From Caldivirga sp. MU80 (GTDB lineage: Archaea > Thermoproteota > Thermoprotei > Thermoproteales > Thermocladiaceae), in contig NZ_LCTF01000003.1 in assembly GCF_001663375.1 (NCBI RefSeq), positions 31,550 through 95,549 on the forward strand: DNA of 64,000 nt, read 5' to 3'. The translations under genes and the position numbers were made by a program. Within the stretch, counting starts at the first letter, position 1. The number at the start of each line of letters is the position of its first letter. Shown piece by piece: positions 27,658 to 37,000 of this stretch. Under the pieces are notes generated by a model. The model worked only from the letters and a program-made list of their open reading frames with translations. It made no database searches and was not told where the DNA came from.

Positions 27658-28906
27658 CCAGGCCCATGGCAGCCTTAAGGCTGCCTAACTTATGCTCAGT
27701 CTCCATGAGCTCCAACTCGGGTTTTGAATCATACACTATGCCAGCCCCCGCCTGAATCCTAACGGTACTTCCCCTCGTGAACATGCTCCTTATGATTATT
27801 GCGAACTCCCCACCTCCACCGTGCATTATGCCCAACGCCCCAGCGTAGGGCCCCCTAGGTGAGTCCTCGTACTTGGCTATCAGCTCCATTGCCCTGGGCT
27901 TTGGGGCTCCGGTTACTGTGCCGGCTGGGAATGTGGCCACTAGGGCATCCACAATGTCATTACCCCTGCTCAATGTCCCCTCAACCCTTGATACCAGGTG
28001 TTGGACGCTTTGATACTTCTCCACGGCGTAGAGCTCCTTAACCTTAACACTCCCGAAGACGCACACCTTACCTATATCGTTCCTGGCCAGGTCAACGAGC
28101 ATCACGTGCTCCGCCCTATCCTTAATGCTTGATAGGAGCTCCTCCTCAAGCCTAATATCATCCCTCGGGTCCCTACCCCTAGGCCTAGTTCCAGCTATTG
28201 GGTGGGTCTCAACCCTCAAGCCATCAACCTTGACCAGTAGTTCGGGGCTTGTGCCTATTATGTACCTATCCTTAACCTTCATTAGGTACATGTAGGGTGA
28301 TGGGTTTAGGTCGGCAAGCCTCCCGTAAAGCGTCATTAAATCCCCCCTGAAGCTATACTCCTCATACCTAGATAGGACGACTTGAAAAACCTCACCATTC
28401 TCAATATCCATTAAGGCCTTTGAAACCCAATCCATGTATTTAACCGGATCCGTGGCGCTGATTAACCCAGCCACCTCGAAACCACCTGCATCACCTAAGC
28501 CTCCCCTGGGCAGCTCACCCTTGACGTATGCCCTACCCAGGAAGTAGTCGTATATGACCACGTTCTGAGGTATTATGAACTCTGCCTGGGGCCAATCACT
28601 CCCCTTAATTAATGCGGCTAGGTATGGTTCAATGGACGCGACTGCATCGTAGGATAAGTAGCCCACAGCCAATTCACCATCCTCAAACCTACCCAACCTC
28701 CTATAGAGGAACTTAAGCTCATCGTAAAGGTCATCACCGGCATCCAACTTTAAAACATCCCTAACACCCCAGGTAACCACCGTGTACCTAGACCTCTCCG
28801 GGAAACCTGGCCCACTCTCAAGTAGCGTCACGTAATCCTCACCCTTATCAAGCATTAACCTAGTTAACTCCCTTGGTTTGGGTAACTCGTCAAGCGGCAC
28901 CTTCAC
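27641..28906 (-). CDS. trpE: Anthranilate synthase component I
   Basis: A 421-residue chorismate-utilising enzyme that makes anthranilate from chorismate and ammonia. The C-terminal catalytic signature runs through GTSPELLVKV, PIAGTRPRG, LVDLARNDIG, FPAGTVTGAPKPRAM and IQAGAGIV, all intact. The N-terminal portion is short, as in archaeal TrpE, and contains LLESGPG, reminiscent of the LLES tryptophan-binding motif used for feedback inhibition. It overlaps trpF upstream and trpG downstream by 17 bases each, so the three are translationally coupled. Confidence 0.95.
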   Translation of the reverse strand: MKVPLDELPKPRELTRLMLDKGEDYVTLLESGPGFPERSRYTVVTWGVRDVLKLDAGDDLYDELKFLYRRLGRFEDGELAVGYLSYDAVASIEPYLAALIKGSDWPQAEFIIPQNVVIYDYFLGRAYVKGELPRGGLGDAGGFEVAGLISATDPVKYMDWVSKALMDIENGEVFQVVLSRYEEYSFRGDLMTLYGRLADLNPSPYMYLMKVKDRYIIGTSPELLVKVDGLRVETHPIAGTRPRGRDPRDDIRLEEELLSSIKDRAEHVMLVDLARNDIGKVCVFGSVKVKELYAVEKYQSVQHLVSRVEGTLSRGNDIVDALVATFPAGTVTGAPKPRAMELIAKYEDSPRGPYAGALGIMHGGGGEFAIIIRSMFTRGSTVRIQAGAGIVYDSKPELELMETEHKLGSLKAAMGLGGGHG

Positions 28907-29531
28907 CCTTAACCACCCTGGCCACCTGCATCACCAGCCCCCAATCCTTAACACCTGGCTTTGACTCAACCCCAGAGTTGACGTCAATCAGGTAAGGCCT
29001 ATACTTAACGACAAGCCTAATGTTACCTGGCCCAATACCACCGGCAACGCCAGCCTTACCCAGGCCAGCGATCTTCGTTATAATGCTTAGTGGTATCTTT
29101 AACCCATGCTCAAAGACCATATAACCGACCTTGGGTGCGTCAACCAGCACGTACTCAACGTTGCCTAACGTTAGGTATGTCTTAACGGTTTCAATGACCT
29201 GTGAATCATTAGTGTACTCCACGACGGGCGCCACGTTAACATTGCCGTATTCACTGGTTATGAGGTCGGCATTGATTGGCCCGTGGAATTGGAGCACTGG
29301 GAAGCCTGCCTTAGCCGCCAGGTTCATTGCCTCACCTAGGCTAAGGCCCTTAATCACCGCCACTGGTCTAGCCCTCGAGAGTGATCCAGCCATGTCGATG
29401 GCGTCTCTAAGATTAACTAACCTGGGGGTTGGGGTGTCTGAGTGGATTATGAAGCCTGCGTAGTCAGCGTACTTATCGATGAACTCCACGTCAATCCTCC
29501 TGGTTAGGCCACACACCTTAAGCAGAACCAC
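28890..29531 (-). CDS. trpF: Phosphoribosylanthranilate isomerase
   Basis: A 213-residue TIM-barrel enzyme catalysing the Amadori rearrangement of phosphoribosylanthranilate. The N-terminal LLKVCGLTRRIDVE has the catalytic Cys in KxCG, and VLVDAPKVG carries the general acid Asp. The phosphate loops AGGIGPGN and IDVNSGVES-like end complete the pattern. Overlaps with trpD (14 bases) and trpE (17 bases) place it firmly in the operon. Confidence 0.93.
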   Translation of the reverse strand: MVLLKVCGLTRRIDVEFIDKYADYAGFIIHSDTPTPRLVNLRDAIDMAGSLSRARPVAVIKGLSLGEAMNLAAKAGFPVLQFHGPINADLITSEYGNVNVAPVVEYTNDSQVIETVKTYLTLGNVEYVLVDAPKVGYMVFEHGLKIPLSIITKIAGLGKAGVAGGIGPGNIRLVVKYRPYLIDVNSGVESKPGVKDWGLVMQVARVVKGEGAA

Positions 29532-30537
29532 CCCTACTCACCGCTGCGACCTCATTAACATAGGCCCAGAATCCGTCTGGGTTATCAGTGACTTGCAATA
29601 CTGCTTCAACACCATCCCTAGGATCCTTAACCTTACCAGCCACGTAGAGCGCCATAGCCGTATTGGCGCCTATGAAGTCTAGGGCAGCCTTATCAACCCC
29701 CATTAAACCCCTCCTAGCCTTCTCAATACTCTCAACTGGGCTTGAGACAACTACGTCACGTAGGTCATGTAACCTTAGCCCCAGGTCTGAGGGTTCTATG
29801 GTGTACTTGTCCGCTGAGCCGTCCTTAACCTCATACACCGTGGTTCTCCCGAAGACCGACACCTCATCTATGCCTGGTTCACCGTGAACCAGGACTAAGT
29901 GGTCATAGCCTATGAAGCCGGCTGCCTCAGCCATCACGCTCATGATCCCTGGCTCAGAGACACCTAGGACCTGTCTCCTAACAAGACCTGGGTTGGCTAA
30001 TGGGCCTATTAGGTTGAATATTGTCCTTATGCCTAGCTTTCTCCTGACAGGCATGACGTTCTTCATGGCTGGGTGGTACATTGGGGCGAAGGCGAAGGCG
30101 AACCTGTACCTATTAACCATGGCGATGGCGAGTTCTGGTTGAATGTTTATGTTAAAGCCAAGCGCCTCCAGGAAGTCGGCACTACCTGATGATGAGGACA
30201 CGCTCCTGTTGCCATGCTTAAGCACCTTAACGCCCAGGTAAGCCGCCAGTAGTGCAGCCACGGTGGACACGTTCATGGTCCTTAACCCATCACCCCCCGT
30301 GCCAGCCGTGTCAACGACATAAGGGTCGTTTACGGGTATTCTTAGGCAAGTGTCCCTAAGCGCCTTAGCAAACCCAGCCACCTCCTGGGCTGCCTCACCC
30401 TTAACCCTAAGCCCCATTAGCAACGCAGCCACCTCAGCCTCACTGGTCTCCGCCCTAAGTATCATTAATGCCGCGTTGTAGGCCTCCTCAAGGCTTAACC
30501 CAATCCCCCTAGCCAGCTTCTCCAGGATGGGCCTCAC
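29518..30537 (-). CDS. trpD: Anthranilate phosphoribosyltransferase
   Basis: A 339-residue enzyme joining anthranilate to PRPP. The glycine-rich PRPP motif DTAGTGGDGLRTMNVST lies near residue 75, followed by KHGNRSVSSSSGSADFLEALG and the metal-binding acidic segment GEPGIDEVS. It starts one base after the trpB stop, without a gap, and overlaps trpF. No fusion to trpG or trpF is seen. Confidence 0.95.
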   Translation of the reverse strand: MRPILEKLARGIGLSLEEAYNAALMILRAETSEAEVAALLMGLRVKGEAAQEVAGFAKALRDTCLRIPVNDPYVVDTAGTGGDGLRTMNVSTVAALLAAYLGVKVLKHGNRSVSSSSGSADFLEALGFNINIQPELAIAMVNRYRFAFAFAPMYHPAMKNVMPVRRKLGIRTIFNLIGPLANPGLVRRQVLGVSEPGIMSVMAEAAGFIGYDHLVLVHGEPGIDEVSVFGRTTVYEVKDGSADKYTIEPSDLGLRLHDLRDVVVSSPVESIEKARRGLMGVDKAALDFIGANTAMALYVAGKVKDPRDGVEAVLQVTDNPDGFWAYVNEVAAVSRGGSA

Positions 30538-31782
30538 TCAACTCACCCTCTCGTAGGCGTCTGGGTCAAGTAACCCATGGCCAGATAGGTTGAACAATAT
30601 CACACTTCCCTTAGGCATTCTCCTCGCCTCATCGATAACCGCCCTTATTGCGTGGGAGGACTCTGGGGCGGGTACAATACCCTCACTCCTCGCAAACATC
30701 ACACCGGCCTCAAGCGCCTCCTCCTGCGTGTAGGCCCTAGCCTCAACGATACCCTCCCTAACCAGTAGTGATAGGCTTGGGGCCGCCCCATGGTACCTTA
30801 ACCCGGCGGCGTGGCTTGGGGGTGGTACGTAGTTGTGTCCAAGGGTCAGCATCCTTATCATTGGCAGTAACCCCCCTGAATCCGGGAAGTCGTACTCGTA
30901 CCTACCCTGGGTCAACTTGGGGGCCGCCTTAGACTCAACGGCTAGGAACCTAGTCCCCTCGAAGCCCTCACCCCTCAGCTTAGCCCCTATGAATGGGTAC
31001 GTTAACCCCGCGAAGTTGCTGCCACCACCAACGCAGCCAACCACTAGGTCAGGCTCCTCCGGGATTTGCTCAATGGCCTCCTGCCCAATCACCGTCTGGT
31101 GCATTAGGACAAATTCAAGAACACTACCCGGTATGTACCTCCTACCCTCACCCTGAAGCGTGTAGTCAATGGCCTCGCTTATGGCTAGGCCAAGGCTACC
31201 TGGGTGGTTTGGGTTAGCCTTAAGGGCCTCAATGCCGTACTTAGTAACCTCGCTTGGGCTTGGGTAGACCGTGGCCCCGTAGGTCCTCATGAAGAGGACC
31301 CTCTGCCTCTTACTCATGAAGGAGCTCTTAGTCATGAATACTGTTGCCTTAACCCCAATTAGGGCTGCCGCTATTGAAACGGCTAAGCCCCACTGTCCAG
31401 CCCCAGTCTCAGTGGCAACTTCCTTAGCCCCATCCCTAAACGCATAGTAAACCTGGGGGACGGCCGTATTCAACTTATGTGATCCACCTGGTAATGCACC
31501 CTCGAACTTGTAATATATCTTAACTCCATTACCAATGAGCCTCTCAAGGCCCCTAGCCCTCCTCAGTGGCGTGGGCCTACCAAGCCTTGCGTAAATGTCC
31601 CTAACCTCCTCTGGTATTGGGACGTACTGCAGCGCGGTGAACTCCTGGTGTAGGAGTTCACTGGGCATTATCCTGTTCAGTAGGGTTATCCTGGACTCAC
31701 CCTCATATGGATCCATGGGTGGTGGTAGTGGTTTAGGTAGGTCAACGGCTATGTTGTACCAGTGGGTTGGCACATTGGTCAT
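30538..31782 (-). CDS. trpB: Tryptophan synthase beta chain, TrpB2 type
   Basis: A 414-residue PLP enzyme joining indole and serine. GGSHKLNTA carries the Schiff-base lysine, ETGAGQWGLA is the catalytic loop, and GCVGGGSNFAG binds the phosphate. The extended N terminus (PTHWYNIAVDLP) and the longer overall length mark the TrpB2 subgroup, not classical TrpB1. The frame is open to GTG 31803, but ATG 31782 makes an exact ATGA overlap with the trpA stop behind a GGTGG sequence, so I prefer it. TrpB2 proteins often do not bind TrpA tightly, yet here the gene sits directly after trpA. Confidence 0.94.
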   Translation of the reverse strand: MTNVPTHWYNIAVDLPKPLPPPMDPYEGESRITLLNRIMPSELLHQEFTALQYVPIPEEVRDIYARLGRPTPLRRARGLERLIGNGVKIYYKFEGALPGGSHKLNTAVPQVYYAFRDGAKEVATETGAGQWGLAVSIAAALIGVKATVFMTKSSFMSKRQRVLFMRTYGATVYPSPSEVTKYGIEALKANPNHPGSLGLAISEAIDYTLQGEGRRYIPGSVLEFVLMHQTVIGQEAIEQIPEEPDLVVGCVGGGSNFAGLTYPFIGAKLRGEGFEGTRFLAVESKAAPKLTQGRYEYDFPDSGGLLPMIRMLTLGHNYVPPPSHAAGLRYHGAAPSLSLLVREGIVEARAYTQEEALEAGVMFARSEGIVPAPESSHAIRAVIDEARRMPKGSVILFNLSGHGLLDPDAYERVS

Positions 31783-32507
31783 GGTAAACCACCCCTCAGC
31801 CACTTGAGGAGGCTTAGAGCCGACTCAAGGTTACTCATCCTTTGAATGAAGGCTGTCCCAACCACAACCCCATCAGCCCCAGCCTTAATGAGCGACTTAA
31901 CCATATCAGGGTTATTCACGGCGAAGCCAACAACTAGGAACGTATCACCAATAATGCCCCTAATCGTTGTAACGTTCTGCTCAACGTAGATAGGTAGCTT
32001 AATGCCCGTGGCCGCGTATAGGCCTAGGTAGATGAATAGTGGGTTATATTCACTGAGTCTCTTAACCAACTTGTAGGGTGTCTTGCTTGATATGAAGAAG
32101 CTTGGCCTCAACCCATTACTCACCATAACCTCAACATACCTATCGATTAATTCAGGGTAGTCGAATATTAGGTCAGGGAAGAGTATGGACACGGCATTAA
32201 CAGACCTAGCCACTGATGCAGTCTCGTTAAGCGAATCAACGTAATCAGCCACGTAACCCATTAGGACCGGCACCCTACTATACCTACCGTAGTCATCAAC
32301 AACTTTAACAGCCTCAAGACCCTTAAGCTCGGCGCCGTGGTGCGTAACCCTAATAACGGGGCCATCGTACTTAGGGTTACCAGTGGGTATGCCTATTTCA
32401 AGGAAGTCCACGAGTCCCCTTACACCATTAAGGACCTCTATGAAATGCCTAATGCTCGGGTACGTTGCCGTTAGGTATAGGCCCAAGGAGGGCCTGCTTA
32501 TGCCCAT
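31779..32507 (-). CDS. trpA: Tryptophan synthase alpha chain
   Basis: A 242-residue TIM-barrel lyase that releases indole from indole-3-glycerol phosphate. The catalytic Glu is in VDFLEIGIPTGNPKYDGP and the Asp in the same stretch (YDGP); PSFFISSKTPYKL and GAVVG-like GADGVVVGTAF near the end form the phosphate site. It is somewhat shorter than bacterial TrpA (about 265 aa). First gene of the operon trpA-B-D-F-E-G. A TATA-like CTTAAAAATAG on the minus strand near 32550 would leave a leader of about 15-20 bases. Confidence 0.93.
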   Translation of the reverse strand: MGISRPSLGLYLTATYPSIRHFIEVLNGVRGLVDFLEIGIPTGNPKYDGPVIRVTHHGAELKGLEAVKVVDDYGRYSRVPVLMGYVADYVDSLNETASVARSVNAVSILFPDLIFDYPELIDRYVEVMVSNGLRPSFFISSKTPYKLVKRLSEYNPLFIYLGLYAATGIKLPIYVEQNVTTIRGIIGDTFLVVGFAVNNPDMVKSLIKAGADGVVVGTAFIQRMSNLESALSLLKWLRGGLP

Positions 32508-32651
32508 TGGAGCCTAGCTTCACCGCTCATAGGCTTAGGTTATCAGTAGTCTATTTTTAAGCATTTCCCAGCTATATAATTCAGCGTAAGCGGTCAACGA
32601 TGGCTCATTAAACCTTGAAATATTTTTAAACAAGCCCCAGTGCACTCAATT

Positions 32652-33677
32652 ATGCAGTATGTTAAGCTTGGTTGGTCTGGGGTTAAGGTCTCCCAGTTCT
32701 GCCTCGGCACATGGTACCTACCAAGGCTTGACTCAGTTGATGAGTTTGGGGTTCGTAGGGTTGATGTTGATACCGCGGTTAAGGTGATGAGGAAGGCTTA
32801 TGATGAGGGTGTTAACTGCATAGATACGGCGAATAGGTACCATGGAGCAATGGCACCGGTGGACCTGAATCATGTTGGTAACGCTGAGCGCGTGGTGGGC
32901 CAATTCTTAAAGACGGTGGACAGGGAGTCCGTGGTACTTGCCACTAAGGTTAGGGGTCAGATGGCTCCTTGGCCTAATGGTGAGGGGTTGTCGAGGAAGC
33001 ACATTAGGTGGCAGATTAGGGAATCACTGAAGAGGCTTGGGACAAGCTACGTGGACCTATACCAAATCCACTGGCCAGACCCAGATACACCTAAGATCGA
33101 AACCCTAAGGGCTCTTAATGAGCTTATTGAGTGGGGTCTCGTTAATTATATTGGTGAGAGTAATCACCCAGCCCACGACATTGTTGAGTTCATGGAGTTA
33201 GCTGAGAGGCACAACCTAGAACCCTTCACAACAATGCAGGAGATATACAACATACTGGTCAGGGATATTGAGAGGGATAAGATACCCGTAGCCAAAAGAT
33301 ACGGAATGGCAATACTAGCCTACTCCCCACTAGCCCAAGGTGTACTAACGGGAAAATACGTGGACTTCAACAACAGAAAGTGGTCAACCCCAAGTGACTC
33401 AAGAGCGGTAATATCAAGTGGACTCCAAGGGTACTTCAACGATAGGAACCTCAGGGTGTTGCTTGAGCTTAATGAGATAGCCAAGTCCAAGGGGGCTACG
33501 TTGAGTCAAGTCTCACTGGCCTGGTTAATAGGCATGCAGGAGAGGCTGGGCGTAACAATAATACCTATAATAGGGGTTACAAGGATGGAGCAGCTTGAGG
33601 ACAATTTAGGAAGCCTAAACGTAAAACTTAGCCAAGACGACTTCAACAGGATTGAGGAGGCCTTAAAGGCTCAGTGA
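32652..33677 (+). CDS. Aldo/keto reductase
   Basis: A 341-residue NAD(P)-dependent reductase with the AKR catalytic set. The Asp is in CIDTANRY with the Tyr four residues on, the Lys is in VLATKVRG, and the His is in YQIHWPDPD. The cofactor end is recognisable in IIPIIGVTRMEQLEDNLGSL. The substrate is unknown; archaeal AKRs reduce sugars and small aldehydes. The frame is open to GTG 32640, but a TATA element TATTTTTAAA (32621-32630) centred 26 bases before ATG 32652 fixes the start at 32652. It is divergent from the trp operon. Confidence 0.92.
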   Translation: MQYVKLGWSGVKVSQFCLGTWYLPRLDSVDEFGVRRVDVDTAVKVMRKAYDEGVNCIDTANRYHGAMAPVDLNHVGNAERVVGQFLKTVDRESVVLATKVRGQMAPWPNGEGLSRKHIRWQIRESLKRLGTSYVDLYQIHWPDPDTPKIETLRALNELIEWGLVNYIGESNHPAHDIVEFMELAERHNLEPFTTMQEIYNILVRDIERDKIPVAKRYGMAILAYSPLAQGVLTGKYVDFNNRKWSTPSDSRAVISSGLQGYFNDRNLRVLLELNEIAKSKGATLSQVSLAWLIGMQERLGVTIIPIIGVTRMEQLEDNLGSLNVKLSQDDFNRIEEALKAQ

Positions 33678-33750
33678 AGACGATACATGGGAATGCGGTT
33701 GAGTGTTACTGAGTATTTAAAATTCTACAGCGTTAAGCATTAACATGCCG

Positions 33751-35877
33751 CTACGGCTTAAACTCAATGGTTTTATCCACTGTGAACCTACCTGTTAGGT
33801 GTATGTCCCTTGACGATGATCCAACCCTAACCTCGTACTCACCAGCATCCACAATCCACAATCCCCTTGACGCATTGAAACTGGCCAAATCCTTAACATT
33901 AATAGTCAATTCTATGCGCTCAGCCTCACCTGGGTTAAGTAGCCTAGTCTTCCTGAAGGCCTTCAACTCCTGGATCGGCTTATCAACAGTGCCCTGCGGC
34001 GCCTTAACGTAAACCTGGGCAACCTCCTTACCAGGGTACTTGCCCACGTTAACCACGTCAAAGGACACCTTAACTATATCTTCGCTCTTAGCCACGGTTA
34101 GGTTCCTATACTCGAACCTAGTGTAGGATAGCCCAAAGCCGAATTCGTAGGCCGGCTCAACGTTGTACTTGTCGTAGTAGCGGTAACCCACGTAAATGCC
34201 CTCACAGTACCTAACAGCCCTCGGGTTATCCTGGGGTACCCCTGGGTAGCACTCAGCGGACTTGGCGGCTGGTACATCACTCCAGTCCCTCGGGAACGTT
34301 GTAGGTAGCTTACCTGAAGGGTTAACCTTACCCACCAGGGCGTCGGCAATAACCCTGCCAGCCTCCTGCCCAGGTAGCCAGACGAGTAGTATTGCGTCAA
34401 CTAGGTCTCTCCAGGTGGCAACCTCAATAGGCGCGGGTATATTCAATATTGCAACAACCCCCTTACCAAGGGCGTGGAATTGCCTTGAAACCATTTCAAT
34501 CAGCCTACGCTCACTATCAGTTAAGTAGTAGTCACCTTTAACAGCCTTCCTATCCCAACCCTCCCCCGAGGTCCTGCTGATGACTATAATGGCCACGTCG
34601 TTGCGCCTGGCGAATTCACCAACCTGCCCCTCAGTCAATATGTCCTGTTGTAGGGGCTCTGCATAGGCCTCCTCGTAGTACAGTGCGCATAGGTAATCTT
34701 CACCTCTCCTCTCCTTAACGTAATTAACATAGATTGATGACAATTCCTCATCAACCTTAAGCTCGCTTCCCCTCAATCCATCAAGTATGTTGATGAAGTG
34801 GTTGGGGTGGGTATGCCCACTCCCCAAGCCACCCCTCATTGTTTCAACCTGCCCAGTACCGAACAACGCCACCCTTGTGCCAGGCCTTAGGGGTAGGGTT
34901 TCCCTTGCATTCTTAAGTAGCACTATGCCCTCGGCCGCCGCCTCATAGGCAACCTTAGCGTGTTCGCTTAGGTTGGGTGTGTTGCTTGGCTTATGACCCT
35001 TGTACGTGAGCGACCTCTTAACCAGCTCAATAACCCTGGCAGCACTCCTATTAACCTCATCCTCGCTTAACTCACCCCTCTTAACGGCGTCCATCAGCCT
35101 TGAGACAACGTTATCGCCGCCTGGCATTATCAGGTCATTGCCTGCCTTAACCTGCTCGATGGGGTTATCCCCAGCACCCCAGTCACTCATGACGACCCCA
35201 TCAAACCCCCACTCCTCCCTAAGCACCTTGGTTAGTAGCCATGGGTTCTGGGACGTGTACTTACCGTTGAGCTTATTGTAGGAGCTCATTATGGCCCAGG
35301 GCCTTGCCTCCTTAACCACTATCTCGAAGGGTTTAAGGTAAATCTCCCTTAAGGCTCTCTCATCAACTATGGTGTCTATTACGTGCCTATTGGTCTCCTG
35401 GTCATTGGCTACGAAGTGCTTGGCGGTGGCCCCAACACCAACGGATTGAACACCCCTAATGTATGCTGCGGCTATCTTGCCCGTTAACAATGGGTCCTCT
35501 GAGAAGTACTCGAAATTCCTACCGCAGAGTGGGTGCCTATGGATATTCATTCCCGGGGCTAGGAAGACATCAATACCGTAATCCCTAGCTTCCTCCCCCA
35601 TGGCCCTACCCACGGCCTCAACCAGCTCAGGGTTCCAGGTCGAGGCCAGCATAGTGGGTACTGGAAATGCTGTCGCCGGCCACCGCCTGAATGGGTTTGG
35701 CTCAACCCTAATGCCGGACGGCCCATCGGTCATGACTATGGCTGGTAGGCCACCCACAGTCCTAGTCTCTCCCGCAGCCCCAGGAACCCTCCTGGAGCAC
35801 CCAGCTCCGAAGCACCCTATGCCGGCTAGAAGTTTAACCTTATCCTCAAGGCTAAGGCTGGATATATCAACGCTCAT
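33751..35877 (-). CDS. bglX: Beta-glucosidase, glycoside hydrolase family 3
   Basis: A 708-residue GH3 enzyme. The N-terminal barrel includes KHFVAND near residue 153 and the catalytic nucleophile D232 in VVMSDWGAGDN. A middle alpha/beta sandwich holds the acid/base region, and a C-terminal fibronectin type III-like domain follows (FGLSYTRFEYRNL to the end). No signal peptide is visible, so it should act inside the cell on beta-linked oligosaccharides taken up from outside. A TATA-like CTCTTAAACC on the minus strand lies 25 bases before the ATG. The symbol is by family resemblance; cellobiose or xylobiose could equally be the substrate. Confidence 0.93.
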   Translation of the reverse strand: MSVDISSLSLEDKVKLLAGIGCFGAGCSRRVPGAAGETRTVGGLPAIVMTDGPSGIRVEPNPFRRWPATAFPVPTMLASTWNPELVEAVGRAMGEEARDYGIDVFLAPGMNIHRHPLCGRNFEYFSEDPLLTGKIAAAYIRGVQSVGVGATAKHFVANDQETNRHVIDTIVDERALREIYLKPFEIVVKEARPWAIMSSYNKLNGKYTSQNPWLLTKVLREEWGFDGVVMSDWGAGDNPIEQVKAGNDLIMPGGDNVVSRLMDAVKRGELSEDEVNRSAARVIELVKRSLTYKGHKPSNTPNLSEHAKVAYEAAAEGIVLLKNARETLPLRPGTRVALFGTGQVETMRGGLGSGHTHPNHFINILDGLRGSELKVDEELSSIYVNYVKERRGEDYLCALYYEEAYAEPLQQDILTEGQVGEFARRNDVAIIVISRTSGEGWDRKAVKGDYYLTDSERRLIEMVSRQFHALGKGVVAILNIPAPIEVATWRDLVDAILLVWLPGQEAGRVIADALVGKVNPSGKLPTTFPRDWSDVPAAKSAECYPGVPQDNPRAVRYCEGIYVGYRYYDKYNVEPAYEFGFGLSYTRFEYRNLTVAKSEDIVKVSFDVVNVGKYPGKEVAQVYVKAPQGTVDKPIQELKAFRKTRLLNPGEAERIELTINVKDLASFNASRGLWIVDAGEYEVRVGSSSRDIHLTGRFTVDKTIEFKP

Positions 35878-36015
35878 TAGGTAGTCAGCGGGTTTAAGAG
35901 TTATTAAGCATTACATGGGACACCATGGACGTAACACCCATGTGGTGGTTAAGACCGTGGCAATTGGTATGCGGAACTTAACTCACATGCACCGTAATGC
36001 AGATTTAAAGCACCG

Positions 36016-36447
36016 TTAAATGTCAACCCCCAGTTGCCTAAGTACGGAATAGGCAATATCCCTAGCCCTACGCGTACTGTTAAGCATTGAGCCTGCGTAA
36101 TCCCTATCGTAAAGCATGCCGGGTGTTAACAGGCTTGACGGTTCACCGTAAGTTGACCTGGCGTGTTCCCTAGCCACCTCATGACTCAGCCTAGCCAATT
36201 CACCCACAAGCCCCCTTAAACCCTCAGGCACCTTATTCATTACATTCATTAATTGATTTGATGGGTCATGGCTCCATGTTGGTACCTCAAAAACGGATAT
36301 TATAGCCTTGGCGAAGTTTTCAATGGCCAACTGGGAGTAGTGTACGCATCCAGCCCAATCACCATGCTCATAATATGCCTCAGCCCGCCCCAAGTGCTCG
36401 TTGGCCAGCCTTAGCCTATACTCAGCCTCACTGATTGGGTCTATCAT
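36016..36447 (-). CDS. HEPN domain protein (partner of MNT nucleotidyltransferase)
   Basis: A 143-residue helical protein with the HEPN pattern: an N-terminal helix RLRLANEHLGRAEAYYEHGDW, then CVHYSQLAIENFAKAIISVF, and a late helix with AREHARSTYG. Its start overlaps the stop of the nucleotidyltransferase gene (ATGA), the classical HEPN/MNT toxin-antitoxin arrangement in which the MNT protein can modify the HEPN toxin. A clear Rx4-6H RNase motif is not obvious, so it may belong to a subgroup with another function. Probably an accessory module. Confidence 0.85.
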   Translation of the reverse strand: MIDPISEAEYRLRLANEHLGRAEAYYEHGDWAGCVHYSQLAIENFAKAIISVFEVPTWSHDPSNQLMNVMNKVPEGLRGLVGELARLSHEVAREHARSTYGEPSSLLTPGMLYDRDYAGSMLNSTRRARDIAYSVLRQLGVDI

Positions 36448-36911
36448 AGTATCCTGACCTTCGCCATCGGCTTCGGTAAAACCCAGTAGTAGGCCTTACC
36501 ATCCTTAACCCTCCTTAACCCGCTCTCAACTATCCTGCGCCTAACGTGAGCCAGGAAGCCCTGGAGCACCCCTGACCTGTCTAAGAGAACCACGGTGTCC
36601 CAGTAGATGTTCAGCAGTAGGGGGTTCACTACGCTTGGATTCACGAATTCCTTAAAATCCATGTCAATCACTGTGAATTCCGGGTAACCCCTTAGTAGGG
36701 CAGTTACGGCTAGGTAAACCGCCCTACCCCTAACTAACCTATTAATTTCACGGAGCCCCTTATGAAGGATGAGTATGTCTACGTCACTCCTCTCATCAGC
36801 CTCGCACCTTGCCCATGAGCCGAAGAGTAGGGCTGCTACGTAGTTTTCATTAGTCAGCTTACTCAACCTCCTCCTAAGGTCATTAATAACGGAATCGCAG
36901 CTAAGCTGCAT
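36444..36911 (-). CDS. MNT-type minimal nucleotidyltransferase
   Basis: A 155-residue nucleotidyltransferase of the pol-beta superfamily. LLFGSWARCEADERSDVDILIL near residues 28-49 gives the GSxAR...SDxD metal-binding signature, and a third acidic residue falls in VIDMDFKEF. The downstream HEPN gene overlaps by four bases, forming a HEPN/MNT pair. A TATA-like GTATTTAAG on the minus strand near 36942 is the likely promoter, back-to-back with the PaREP1 gene at 37001. Antitoxin by AMPylation or oligoadenylation is known for related systems; here it is inferred. Confidence 0.87.
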   Translation of the reverse strand: MQLSCDSVINDLRRRLSKLTNENYVAALLFGSWARCEADERSDVDILILHKGLREINRLVRGRAVYLAVTALLRGYPEFTVIDMDFKEFVNPSVVNPLLLNIYWDTVVLLDRSGVLQGFLAHVRRRIVESGLRRVKDGKAYYWVLPKPMAKVRIL

Positions 36912-37000
36912 TACCCACTTAGATGTGGGCTTTCTTAACTTAAATACTTTCCCAATGCCCAGCCAGGAGGCGTGAAACGGTGCTGAGAAGCGCTTATTAG

